Of a stretch of DNA of 64,000 bases, positions 7,680 through 15,334 are shown piece by piece. Numbering within the stretch: the first letter of the stretch is position 1; each line of letters opens with the position of its first letter. The translations under genes and the position numbers were made by a program. The stretch covers positions 62,001-126,000 of the forward strand of contig JAFQCR010000018.1 in assembly GCA_017416345.1 (NCBI GenBank), written 5' to 3'. Under the pieces are notes generated by a model. That model was not told where the DNA came from. It saw only the letters and a list, made by a program, of their open reading frames with translations, and did no database searches. Source of the DNA: Clostridia bacterium. GTDB taxonomy: Bacteria; Bacillota; Clostridia; Oscillospirales; Acutalibacteraceae.

Positions 7680-8495
7680 CTATTTTCTGTAAAACAACGG
7701 CGTGTGACCCGTGAAACGCTTGAACACACGGCAAAAATAGGAGCAATCGGCATACCCCACCGTTTCGGCTATCTCCTCAACGCTTAAAGAGGTATACTCC
7801 AGCATCTCAACGGCACGCTCCATTCGTATCTTCAATTGGAAATTATAAGGCGAAAAGCCCGTGTACTCCTTGAAAAGATGGATAAACCTGCTTCGGCTGA
7901 CATAGCACATATCGGCGTACTTTTCAAGGTCGATGGGCTGCTCAAAGTTTTCGTTCATATAGTTGATGACCTCGATAAGCCGCCCATGGGTGCGTCCTGT
8001 TCCGCGCTCGGTCTGCTCACAAACACTGCGCAGGATGATCCCCATAAGCACCGTAATATATCCGCCGCAGATGGTCTTATAGCCCGATTTTCGCACGTTG
8101 TTGGCGGCTATCATCCTATCAAAAACACGCTTGAAATCCTTGGGGTCATCGAGAATTATATGCACAGTAACATCCTGCTTTATGGTATCAAGCATCTCGC
8201 ACGAAACACCCGAAAAATGCGCCCACATCAGGTGTGTCTTGTCCTCCTTTTTAAAGGAATAATGCTGACGGACGTTTGGAAAATGCAGCAACAAACTACC
8301 TGCCTCGGCGGTTTTCACAACGCCGTTATCCTCAAATGTGCATTTGCCCGACTCAATAAACTGTATGCCAAAATCCACCCTGCCGTTTTCACGCACGGTG
8401 TCATAATTTCGGGTGGTGAGGTACTGCTCACCACAGTTGTTGAGGGCTATATACTCATGCGAAACACGTTGTGAGCAGTAATTCGGCGCAGGCAT
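7680..8495 (-). CDS. AraC-family transcriptional regulator
   Basis: 271 residues. The N-terminal half (about 20-145) is a cupin-like sugar-sensing domain, and the C-terminal 100 residues carry two helix-turn-helix motifs, including D-L-E-K-Y-A-D-M-C-Y-V-S-R-S and the family end pattern V-G-Y-A-D-C-S-Y-F-C-R-V-F-K-R-F-T-G. It is the second gene of a leftward pair, 11 bp after the DUF4434 gene, and probably regulates the neighbouring carbohydrate genes. The ATG at 8495 has AAAGGAG upstream. Confidence 0.92.
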   Translation of the reverse strand: MPAPNYCSQRVSHEYIALNNCGEQYLTTRNYDTVRENGRVDFGIQFIESGKCTFEDNGVVKTAEAGSLLLHFPNVRQHYSFKKEDKTHLMWAHFSGVSCEMLDTIKQDVTVHIILDDPKDFKRVFDRMIAANNVRKSGYKTICGGYITVLMGIILRSVCEQTERGTGRTHGRLIEVINYMNENFEQPIDLEKYADMCYVSRSRFIHLFKEYTGFSPYNFQLKIRMERAVEMLEYTSLSVEEIAETVGYADCSYFCRVFKRFTGHTPLFYRK

Positions 8496-8506
8496 AACGG
8501 CTCCTT

Positions 8507-9403
8507 TTATTTAAGGTAAAAATCCTTATACAGCGCATTAAGATTGCGTGCAGATTCATAGATCGACTGCGGACTCAGAAAATGCGAAAACTCGAAGGTT
8601 ATCAGCTTTTCGGCATACTGCTTATGCTTTTCCAGTTTAGGTCTTAAATCGGTAAACGGTATGGGCCAATACATTCTGCGCACGTCACGTTCAAAGGTCT
8701 CAACATTAACCCAATGGCGCATATCGTGCTTTTTGCAAAGGTCGTCGATCAGACCGAAATACACCTCCATCTGATCAAGCGGTGCCGTTCCGTCCTGAAA
8801 TGCAACGATATCAACATTACCGTCTGCTCTGTCAAACAGCATTTCCCACTCCTCTTTAAGTCTTGGAATGGAAAACGGTTCCCTTACGGTGATCGGACTG
8901 TTAAAAAACGGGCTGATAAGCACCTCCTTTTCGGGGGTCTTATCCTTCAGAAGTGCCGGCATATCGTGGATCATATCCTTGAAATTAAGACGGTCAAAAT
9001 CACACTCCTGCGACATATACCAGCCCTTGAAGTTGGGGTAATCGCCGTAACGCTCCATAACCTCGGCAATAAAGGGTTTATTTATCTCGACCTCCTGGGC
9101 AACATTACCACCGCTCCAATCAATGGTTGTGTTATAAAGACCAAAGTAAATATCCATGTTACGCTTGGCGGCCTCGTCAAAGATAAAGCCCGCAAAATCA
9201 TCTGTATCCAGGGTGCCTATGGTTTTTGAAGGGAAAATGGTTTTGCCCTTTAAGCCACCTCGGATAAACACAAGCGTGTCCATCCCAATATCGACCATAT
9301 TGTCAAGGTCAGCCTTCCATTGCTCCTTTGACCAGTTAGACGAAGGAATATCATAGGTTATTTCATCAACAAATGTTCCGGTAATAGGTCCTGCCTTTTT
9401 CAT
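8507..9403 (-). CDS. DUF4434 domain protein (TIM-barrel, glycoside hydrolase-like)
   Basis: 298 residues beginning K-A-G-P-I-T-G-T-F-V-D-E-I, the typical DUF4434 opening, and no signal peptide. Conserved segments include M-D-T-L-V-F-I-R-G, D-I-Y-F-G-L-Y, F-K-G-W-Y-M-S-Q-E (a barrel strand with a possible catalytic Glu) and I-V-A-F-Q-D-G. DUF4434 proteins resemble glycoside hydrolases of the (beta/alpha)8 type, but no activity is established. The gene shares a promoter with the AraC regulator and is divergent from the DUF4091 gene. Confidence 0.8.
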   Translation of the reverse strand: MKKAGPITGTFVDEITYDIPSSNWSKEQWKADLDNMVDIGMDTLVFIRGGLKGKTIFPSKTIGTLDTDDFAGFIFDEAAKRNMDIYFGLYNTTIDWSGGNVAQEVEINKPFIAEVMERYGDYPNFKGWYMSQECDFDRLNFKDMIHDMPALLKDKTPEKEVLISPFFNSPITVREPFSIPRLKEEWEMLFDRADGNVDIVAFQDGTAPLDQMEVYFGLIDDLCKKHDMRHWVNVETFERDVRRMYWPIPFTDLRPKLEKHKQYAEKLITFEFSHFLSPQSIYESARNLNALYKDFYLK

Positions 9404-9436
9404 GATTCAACCACCCCTTAATGCTTTCTACTCGCG

Positions 9437-9464
9437 ATTGTAGCACACTGGTATTGGATGTCAA
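9437..9464 (-). promoter_or_regulatory. Promoter of the DUF4434-AraC operon
   Basis: Minus-strand TTGACA (9459-9464), 16-bp spacer, TACAAT (9437-9442) with extended TG. A strong match. Confidence 0.75.
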
Positions 9465-9593
9465 CAAAAACACCACAAAAAGTCAATACAGTTAAATAAC
9501 GAAGTCAAAGTTATACCATTTCATTTTTATGATAAACCGCAAGCTTTAATTTGTCAATAGCAATATTGTCCTATTTTTCAGCAACTTTTGACC

Positions 9594-9622
9594 TTTACTT
9601 GGCGGTTTTACTTTTATATAAT
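9594..9622 (+). promoter_or_regulatory. Promoter of the DUF4091-nagB-nagA genes
   Basis: TTTACT (9594-9599), 17-bp spacer, TATAAT (9617-9622), 35 bp before the ATG, whose ribosome binding site is AAAGGAG. The 9404-9657 interval otherwise holds only the divergent promoter and AT-rich sequence. Confidence 0.6.
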
Positions 9623-9657
9623 GTAAATATAGCCTAATATGGAAAGGAGCAGTTAAA

Positions 9658-11370
9658 ATGTCCGATTATCCAATCAATGCGGTTGTGTTGAGCTCACTTT
9701 ACCGAGTGTTTCCCGAAATCAACCCCACCGCCGCCGAAAAACTCAGTTTTTCCTGTTTAAAAAACGAACCGTTATCGTTTCAGATAGCCTTTAAATTCAC
9801 CGATGAAAGCAACCCCGCTATGTCGTTGCCGTTTAATTTGAGGATCGAAAGCGACCTGCCCATCTCGCTGTTCTCCGAGGGTGCCGTACCCGTTTTGCAA
9901 AGCCATGACCCAAATTTACAGGACAAATACCGTGCGGGCATATTCTACGATATGCTGTTGCCGAAAACGGTCAACCCCAAGCTTACCGCCCGCAGCAATG
10001 CGTGGGACACGAGGTACTTTGACGGTGACAGCATTCAGCTTCACGCCGTAAAGGATAGCTGGAAGGCTGTATGGCTTACCGTAAACGAGGCCGAAAAGGA
10101 GGTTGCGCCGGGCAAGCATGATATAAAAATACAGTTGCTTTCCCGCAACACCAACAAAGTTGTCAGCGAATGCGGTCTTACGGTTGAGGTCATAGACGCC
10201 AAATTACCGAAGCAGAAGCTGATGTACACCAACTGGTTCCATTGCGACTGCCTTTGCGATACCTACGGTGTTGAGATGTTCTCAGAGCGCTTTTGGGAGA
10301 TATTCCGCAACTTTGCCACCGCCGCCGCCAAAAACGGTATGAATATGATACTGACCCCCTGCTTTACCCCACCTCTGGACACACCTATCGGCGGTGAGCG
10401 TATGACGGCACAGCTTGTCTGTGTCGAGGTAGTCGACGGACAGTATAGATTCGACTTCACCCTGCTCAAGCGCTTTATTGATGAGGCCAAAAAATGCGGT
10501 ATTAAGTATTTTGAGCATTCGCACCTATTTACCCAATGGGGTGCCAAGCACGCACCCAAGGTAATGGCAACCGTCAACGGCAAATATAAGCGGATATTCG
10601 GTTGGGAAACAGCGGCTTCGGGCAAAAAATATGCCGACTTTTTACGTGCCTATATTCCCGAGCTTTTGAAGTTCTTAAAGGGACTTAAAATAGACAAAAG
10701 CTTCCTTTTCCACGTGTCGGACGAACCGTTCCCAAGGATGAAGGAGGACTACCAAAAGGCCACCGACATCGTCCGTGACCTCCTTGACGGCTATATGCGC
10801 GGAGATGCTCTGTCGCACTATGAGTTTTATGAGGACGGCACCGTTCAGACCCCGATAGTTGCCACCGATTTTATCCACGACTTTAAGGGAAAGGTCAAAA
10901 ATCTTTGGGCTTATTACACCGGCGGTCAATGCGGCGACGGAATGAGCAACCGCAAGCTTAACTGCTCTCCTTGGCGCAACCGTATGCTTGGCGTTCAGCT
11001 GTATTCTTACAACATCAAAGGCTTTTTGCATTGGGGCTACAACTACTATTACGACCTTTTGAGCAACGGCTTGTTCGACCCTAAAATCGAGCCTTGCCAC
11101 TACAACGGAGCCAACGCCGCCACGGCATTTATAGTCTACCCCGCAACCAACGGTGATTGCATACAGTCCATCCGTCAAAAGATCTTCTATGAAGCTTTGA
11201 ACGATATGCGAGCTCTGCAGGCGCTTGAAAAGCTGATCGGCCGCAACGACACGATGAAGTTCATCGAAAAGCACTACGGCGTGGTCGATTTCCACACCCA
11301 CGCCGAAAGTGAAGAAAAGTTTATTAAGTTCCGTGAGGAATTGAATAAAGAAATCGCAATTAATAGCTGA
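9658..11370 (+). CDS. DUF4091 domain protein (glycoside hydrolase-like)
   Basis: 570 residues without a signal peptide. The N-terminal 180 residues look like a beta-sandwich; a barrel region follows (N-W-F-H-C-D-C-L, then a possible acid residue in L-F-H-V-S-D-E-P-F), and the C-terminal part carries the DUF4091 motif I-K-G-F-L-H-W-G-Y-N-Y-Y. DUF4091 proteins are related to glycoside hydrolases; the substrate is unknown. The gene heads the rightward cluster with a NagB-like isomerase and NagA, which suggests an N-acetylated or amino-sugar glycan. Because no signal peptide is seen, the substrate would be an imported oligosaccharide. Confidence 0.82.
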   Translation: MSDYPINAVVLSSLYRVFPEINPTAAEKLSFSCLKNEPLSFQIAFKFTDESNPAMSLPFNLRIESDLPISLFSEGAVPVLQSHDPNLQDKYRAGIFYDMLLPKTVNPKLTARSNAWDTRYFDGDSIQLHAVKDSWKAVWLTVNEAEKEVAPGKHDIKIQLLSRNTNKVVSECGLTVEVIDAKLPKQKLMYTNWFHCDCLCDTYGVEMFSERFWEIFRNFATAAAKNGMNMILTPCFTPPLDTPIGGERMTAQLVCVEVVDGQYRFDFTLLKRFIDEAKKCGIKYFEHSHLFTQWGAKHAPKVMATVNGKYKRIFGWETAASGKKYADFLRAYIPELLKFLKGLKIDKSFLFHVSDEPFPRMKEDYQKATDIVRDLLDGYMRGDALSHYEFYEDGTVQTPIVATDFIHDFKGKVKNLWAYYTGGQCGDGMSNRKLNCSPWRNRMLGVQLYSYNIKGFLHWGYNYYYDLLSNGLFDPKIEPCHYNGANAATAFIVYPATNGDCIQSIRQKIFYEALNDMRALQALEKLIGRNDTMKFIEKHYGVVDFHTHAESEEKFIKFREELNKEIAINS

Positions 11371-11388
11371 AACAGAAAGGTGATAAAA

Positions 11389-12246
11389 ATGGAAACAAAG
11401 GCTTACAATCTTATTGAACCGCAGGATCTTGCCAAAAATACCACCATCAACCTCCAGGTCTGCGAGGCCGAGGTCGATATGTACTGGCGAGTGGCCATCG
11501 ACGTGCTCGAGGTCATCGAGGCCAACAACAAGAGAAACGAGCCTACCGTTATGGTCGTGCCCTACGGCCCTCTTGGCCCTTACGCACGTCTTGTGCATCT
11601 TGTAAACAAGTATCGCATCTCCTTGAAGAACTGCGTTTTCATCAATATGGACGAGTATCTTGAGGACGAGAAGACCTATATCGACTACAACGATCCGCTC
11701 TCCTTCAGAGGCGGTATGGACCGTGTTTTCTATAATCTCATTGACGATGAGCTCAACGTCCTGCCCGAAAACCGTATCTTCCCCGACCCCGAGCATCCCG
11801 AAAAGGTGATGGAGATCATCGAGAAATACGGCAAGCTGGATATGGTATTCGGCGGTGTGGGTATCAACGGACACTATGCCTTCAACGAGCCGCCCGAGCC
11901 GGGTGAGGCCTGCACCAACGAGGAGTTTTTGAACCGTCCCACCCGTGTGCTCAAGATCACCCGTGAGACCAAGACCATCAACGCTTTTATGAACTGCGGT
12001 GCCGACCTTGAGGCCATCCCCGAGTACTGCATCACCGTTGGTATGAAGGAGATCTTCAAGGCCAAAAGAATTATTATGTGTATGCCCCGTGATTGGAACG
12101 CAGGCGCTTTGCGCAAGGTCTTGCACGGTGACATCACCTGTCACGTTCCCTGCTCGCTGTTCCGCAATCACCCCGATGCAACTCTGTATGCTGCCGCAGT
12201 AGCGACCGCCTGCCCCATCCCCCAGATCAGAGTTTACAACAAGTAA
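11389..12246 (+). CDS. Glucosamine-6-phosphate deaminase family protein (NagB-like, active-site variant)
   Basis: 285 residues from the ATG at 11389; the in-frame GTG upstream falls within the ribosome binding site. The sugar isomerase fold motifs N-M-D-E-Y (Asp72 of E. coli NagB) and G-V-G-I-N-G-H-Y-A-F-N-E-P are present. In the second motif the residue matching Asp141 is Asn, while the positions matching His143 and Glu148 are kept. This asks whether it is a true deaminase or acts on another amino sugar. It lies one base before nagA and 18 bp after the DUF4091 gene. The family is sure; the exact reaction is not. Confidence 0.85.
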   Translation: METKAYNLIEPQDLAKNTTINLQVCEAEVDMYWRVAIDVLEVIEANNKRNEPTVMVVPYGPLGPYARLVHLVNKYRISLKNCVFINMDEYLEDEKTYIDYNDPLSFRGGMDRVFYNLIDDELNVLPENRIFPDPEHPEKVMEIIEKYGKLDMVFGGVGINGHYAFNEPPEPGEACTNEEFLNRPTRVLKITRETKTINAFMNCGADLEAIPEYCITVGMKEIFKAKRIIMCMPRDWNAGALRKVLHGDITCHVPCSLFRNHPDATLYAAAVATACPIPQIRVYNK

Positions 12247-12247
12247 T

Positions 12248-13435
12248 ATGGATAAGCTTTTTATAAAAAATGCCAAAGTCGTTCTGCCTGACACCGTCAC
12301 CGATAAGGTTTCGGTGTTGGTCTGTGACGGCAAGATCAAGGAAATTAACTGTAAGGTGTGTCCCGAAAGCGCCGAGGTGCTTGACGCTGACGGCGGCTAC
12401 CTTTTGGCAGGCTTCATCGACACCCACGTTCACGGCGGTGGCGGTGCCGACTTTATGGAGGCCACGGTCGAGGCCTTTCACACCGTGACCGAGACCCATT
12501 TGAAGCACGGTACCACCATGCTTGCACCCACAAGTATGACGGCCACACCCGAGGAGCTTCAAAGCTTTGTAAAGACTTATCTTGAGTTTCTTAAAACCGA
12601 CCGCAAGGGTGCCAAAACTTTAGGGTTACACCTTGAGGGTCCGTATCTTTCGGGTGCAGGCGGCAAGTCGAAGGGCGCACAAAGAGGCGACCTTTTGCGC
12701 TACCCCGATATGGACGAGATAAAACTGCTTTATGAGCTTTCCGAGGGTCACATTATCCGTTGGGATACCGCTCCCGAGTTACCGGGTGCAGTTGAGTTTG
12801 CAGAGTATCTGTCAAGTAAAGGCGTGGTTTGCTCGATGGCTCACTCGGCCGCTACGACCGACCAGGCCGAAACGGGCATCAACGCAGGCTTTTCCCACGT
12901 GACCCATTGCTACAACGCCATCACGACCTATCACAAGGACGGTCAGAAGGTGCTTGACGGTGTGGTTGAAGCGGCTTATCTCAATGACGATGTTGTGATA
13001 GAGCTTATCTGCGACGGTTGTCATATCCCAAAAGGCATTGTGAGGCTTGCGTTGAAACTCAAGGGCGCCAAAAAGGTCTGCGCCATCACCGATGCCATGC
13101 GGATCGCAGGCACCGATATGAAAAAGGGCTACCTTGGCACTCCCTCCTGCGGCAGTGAGGTCATTGTGGATGACGGCGTTGCAAAATTGCCCGATCTATC
13201 CAGCTTTGCAGGCAGTATCGCTACCACCGACCGATGCCTTAGGGTGCTGTGCCGAAACTACGGCATCAATATATGCGATGCGTCCAAAATGCTGTCGCTT
13301 GCCCCTGCTAAGCTTCATAAGATCGACAAGGAATACGGCAGTATAGAAGTCGGCAAGGTCGCCGATCTTGTTATCGCCGATTGTAACTACAACATTGAAA
13401 GCGTTATTCTTGACGGTATTATTAAAAAGTTTTAA
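12248..13435 (+). CDS. nagA: N-acetylglucosamine-6-phosphate deacetylase
   Basis: 395 residues of the amidohydrolase superfamily. It removes acetate from GlcNAc-6-P. Visible metal and catalytic motifs are I-D-T-H-V-H-G near residue 56, L-H-L-E-G-P-Y near 128, M-A-H-S-A-A-T near 195, a His in V-T-H-C-Y-N-A near 217, and A-I-T-D-A-M near 278. The start codon is one base after the preceding stop and lacks its own clear ribosome binding site, so translation is probably coupled. With the NagB-like gene it forms the usual amino-sugar catabolic pair, ending in fructose-6-P or an analogue. Confidence 0.92.
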   Translation: MDKLFIKNAKVVLPDTVTDKVSVLVCDGKIKEINCKVCPESAEVLDADGGYLLAGFIDTHVHGGGGADFMEATVEAFHTVTETHLKHGTTMLAPTSMTATPEELQSFVKTYLEFLKTDRKGAKTLGLHLEGPYLSGAGGKSKGAQRGDLLRYPDMDEIKLLYELSEGHIIRWDTAPELPGAVEFAEYLSSKGVVCSMAHSAATTDQAETGINAGFSHVTHCYNAITTYHKDGQKVLDGVVEAAYLNDDVVIELICDGCHIPKGIVRLALKLKGAKKVCAITDAMRIAGTDMKKGYLGTPSCGSEVIVDDGVAKLPDLSSFAGSIATTDRCLRVLCRNYGINICDASKMLSLAPAKLHKIDKEYGSIEVGKVADLVIADCNYNIESVILDGIIKKF

Positions 13436-13512
13436 GATTCTTCATTTCGTTCAGAATGACAGACTCTATTAACAATTTCTGTCATTCTGAGGAGTGTAAC
13501 GACGAAGAATCT
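13435..13512. repeat. Palindromic intergenic repeat (TGTCATTCTGA type)
   Basis: Inverted arms AGATTCTTC...TTCAGAATGACAGA (from 13435) and TCTGTCATTCTGA...GAAGAATCT (to 13512) flank a 14-nt centre. Repeats of this type are scattered in many Clostridia. It fills the space between nagA and the oxidoreductase gene and may act as a weak terminator or transcript end. Confidence 0.8.
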
Positions 13513-13540
13513 CACAAAAAATTTCAGGAAGTTGTTCACT

Positions 13541-14665
13541 ATGTATAATTTAGGTGTTATCGGTTCGGGCTCGAGAATGACCGAGCTGGTCAGAAAAATG
13601 ATTGCCTACCCCGATATCAAGCTGCAGGCTGTTGCTGATCCGAGGGTCGATGCAATGAAGGCAAACTACAACGACGTGGACGGCATTGCGTTTTACGAAA
13701 CTGCCGAGGAAATGCTGGCAAACGAAAAATTAGACTGCATCGCCATCGGCACACGCTGTGATACCCACACAAAATATGCACTTATGGCGGCCAAGCTCAA
13801 TGTGCCGATATTCCTTGAAAAGCCCGTTTCCATAACCGACGAGCAGTTAGAGGAATTAAAGACCTTGATACCGATGAGCGACCGTGTGGTCGTTTCTTTC
13901 CCGCTTCGCTACAGCGTTATTGTGGAAAAGGTCAAGGAGATCATCGACCGAGGTACGATCGGTTCCGTTCAGCACGTTCAGGCTGTAAACAATGTGCCGT
14001 ATGCAGGCGGTTATTACCACAAATGGTACCGTGACGAAAGTATCACCGGCGGTCTGTTTTTGCAGAAATCCACCCACGACCTTGATTACATAAATTATGT
14101 GTTGGGCAATGTGAAGCCTATAAAGCTATGCGCAATGAACTCGAAAACCGTATTCAAGGGCGATATGCCTGAGGGCCAACGTTGCTTTGACTGTCCCCAC
14201 AAGGACGAATGCCCCGACAATTGGAGTGACAAAACACCAACCGACAACGGCTACCGCATCAACGATTATTGCTGTTTTGCCAAGGACACGGGTAACGAGG
14301 ACAGCGGAAGCTGTATCGTGATGTATGAAAACGGTGTGCACGCAGTCTATTCGCAGGATTTTATTGCCCGAAAAGGTGCAGGCAAGCGTGGTGCCCGATT
14401 TATTGGGTACAAAGGCACTTTGGAGTTTGATTTTTACACAGGAATCATCAAGGTCATCCACCACCACGAGGATATTGTTGAGGAGCTGAAGTTTGTCAGT
14501 TCAGGCGGTCACCACGGCGGTGACAAGATACTTGTTCAAAATTTCATTGATGTCATCCGTGGCAACGCAAAATCCTGCGCAACGCTTGAAAGCGGTATTT
14601 TGAGCGCCAAAATGTGCCTTGCCGCTAAAAGCTCCGCCAAAAATTTTATGTTCTATGATATTTGA
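13541..14665 (+). CDS. Gfo/Idh/MocA family oxidoreductase with a cysteine-rich insertion
   Basis: 374 residues from the ATG at 13541; an upstream in-frame TTG directly abuts the ribosome binding site AGGAAG. The N-terminal Rossmann fold begins L-G-V-I-G-S-G-S-R-M (residues 5-14), and the E-K-P-V motif (about residue 92) is typical of NAD(P)-dependent sugar oxidoreductases. A middle segment (about residues 205-255) holds C-F-D-C-P-H-K-D-E-C and further Cys residues, suggesting a bound zinc or a cluster. It probably oxidises or epimerises a sugar released by the neighbouring enzymes. The palindromic repeat separates it from nagA. Confidence 0.85.
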   Translation: MYNLGVIGSGSRMTELVRKMIAYPDIKLQAVADPRVDAMKANYNDVDGIAFYETAEEMLANEKLDCIAIGTRCDTHTKYALMAAKLNVPIFLEKPVSITDEQLEELKTLIPMSDRVVVSFPLRYSVIVEKVKEIIDRGTIGSVQHVQAVNNVPYAGGYYHKWYRDESITGGLFLQKSTHDLDYINYVLGNVKPIKLCAMNSKTVFKGDMPEGQRCFDCPHKDECPDNWSDKTPTDNGYRINDYCCFAKDTGNEDSGSCIVMYENGVHAVYSQDFIARKGAGKRGARFIGYKGTLEFDFYTGIIKVIHHHEDIVEELKFVSSGGHHGGDKILVQNFIDVIRGNAKSCATLESGILSAKMCLAAKSSAKNFMFYDI

Positions 14666-14726
14666 TTTTCAGGTTTTTCACATCAGCTTTTAAACCCAAA
14701 TAATTAAACCCCAATAATTCAAAACG

Positions 14727-14753
14727 AAAAAGCAGCCTCACGGCTGCTTTTTT
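14727..14753 (+). terminator. Terminator after the Gfo/Idh gene
   Basis: AGCAGCC (14731-14737), TCAC loop, GGCTGCT (14742-14748), flanked by AAAA and TTTTT. Confidence 0.9.
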
Positions 14754-14774
14754 GTTTCACTTTAAACTATATCA

Positions 14775-14917
14775 GCCTTCTCCTGTAGGAGAAGGTGCCA
14801 CGAGGAACGAGTGACGGATGAGGAGTGGCTGACGTTCTGATTTCAGTTAATTACTCTGTTTAGTTAAACGCCTCATCCGTCAGGCTTCGCCTGCCACCTT
14901 CCCCCACCGGGGAAGGC
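14775..14917. repeat. Inverted pair of palindromic repeats (locus 2)
   Basis: Copies at 14775-14825 and 14871-14917 face each other across 45 bp. They follow the same plan as the pair at 4928-5109: CCTTCTCC-TGTA-GGAGAAGG (or CCTTCCCC-class in the other copy) plus a second hairpin and GGATGAGG. The right copy lies 32 bp from the stop of the second DUF559 gene. Confidence 0.85.
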
Positions 14918-14948
14918 TATGCCACTCAAATTATAATTGTGTATTTAA

Positions 14949-15332
14949 TTATCTTTTGTCCTTGACCTCTTTAAGATCGGAAAAGGACAGTCCCAGGCGG
15001 TTCAATATGTCTTGACAAACACAGTTGAATTGTTGATTGACCTGACGGTTGGTGTATCTCACCACAACCATACCCCATTTTGACAAGACATTCTCTCTTG
15101 CTTGGTCGTATTCAATACTATCAGGCGTTGAATGTTGAACTCCGTCAAGTTCAATCACTAACTTACGGTTTGCAATATAGAAATCGACAATATAATTCTC
15201 TATATTGTGCTGTCGTTTCACGGCAAAAGGAAGCCGTTTGAGAAAATCATACCAAAGATGCTTTTCCTCTTTTGTCATGTTCCGCCTTAAAGCCTTGGCA
15301 TTAGGCACAAGCTTACTGTTATACGGTATCAT
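14949..15332 (-). CDS. DUF559 domain protein (Vsr/PD-(D/E)xK-like endonuclease fold), copy 2
   Basis: 127 residues, a paralogue of the gene at 5197-5574 with an identical 19-residue block near residues 18-36 and the motif L-V-I-E-L-D-G-V-Q-H near residue 60. Its ATG lies 2 bp after the stop of the upstream ABC exporter gene, with a ribosome binding site (GGGAAG) inside that gene's end, so it would be translated from the exporter transcript. The repeat pair lies just downstream. The function of the family is unproven; the two copies in 10 kb are worth noting. Confidence 0.82.
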   Translation of the reverse strand: MIPYNSKLVPNAKALRRNMTKEEKHLWYDFLKRLPFAVKRQHNIENYIVDFYIANRKLVIELDGVQHSTPDSIEYDQARENVLSKWGMVVVRYTNRQVNQQFNCVCQDILNRLGLSFSDLKEVKDKR

Positions 15333-15334
15333 TT

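Noticed and set aside
10675-12339. Long minus-strand open frame of 554 codons antisense to the DUF4091 and NagB-like genes
   Set aside because: It is a shadow of well-supported plus-strand genes with family motifs; no ribosome binding site and low-complexity Val/His/Asp-rich translation.
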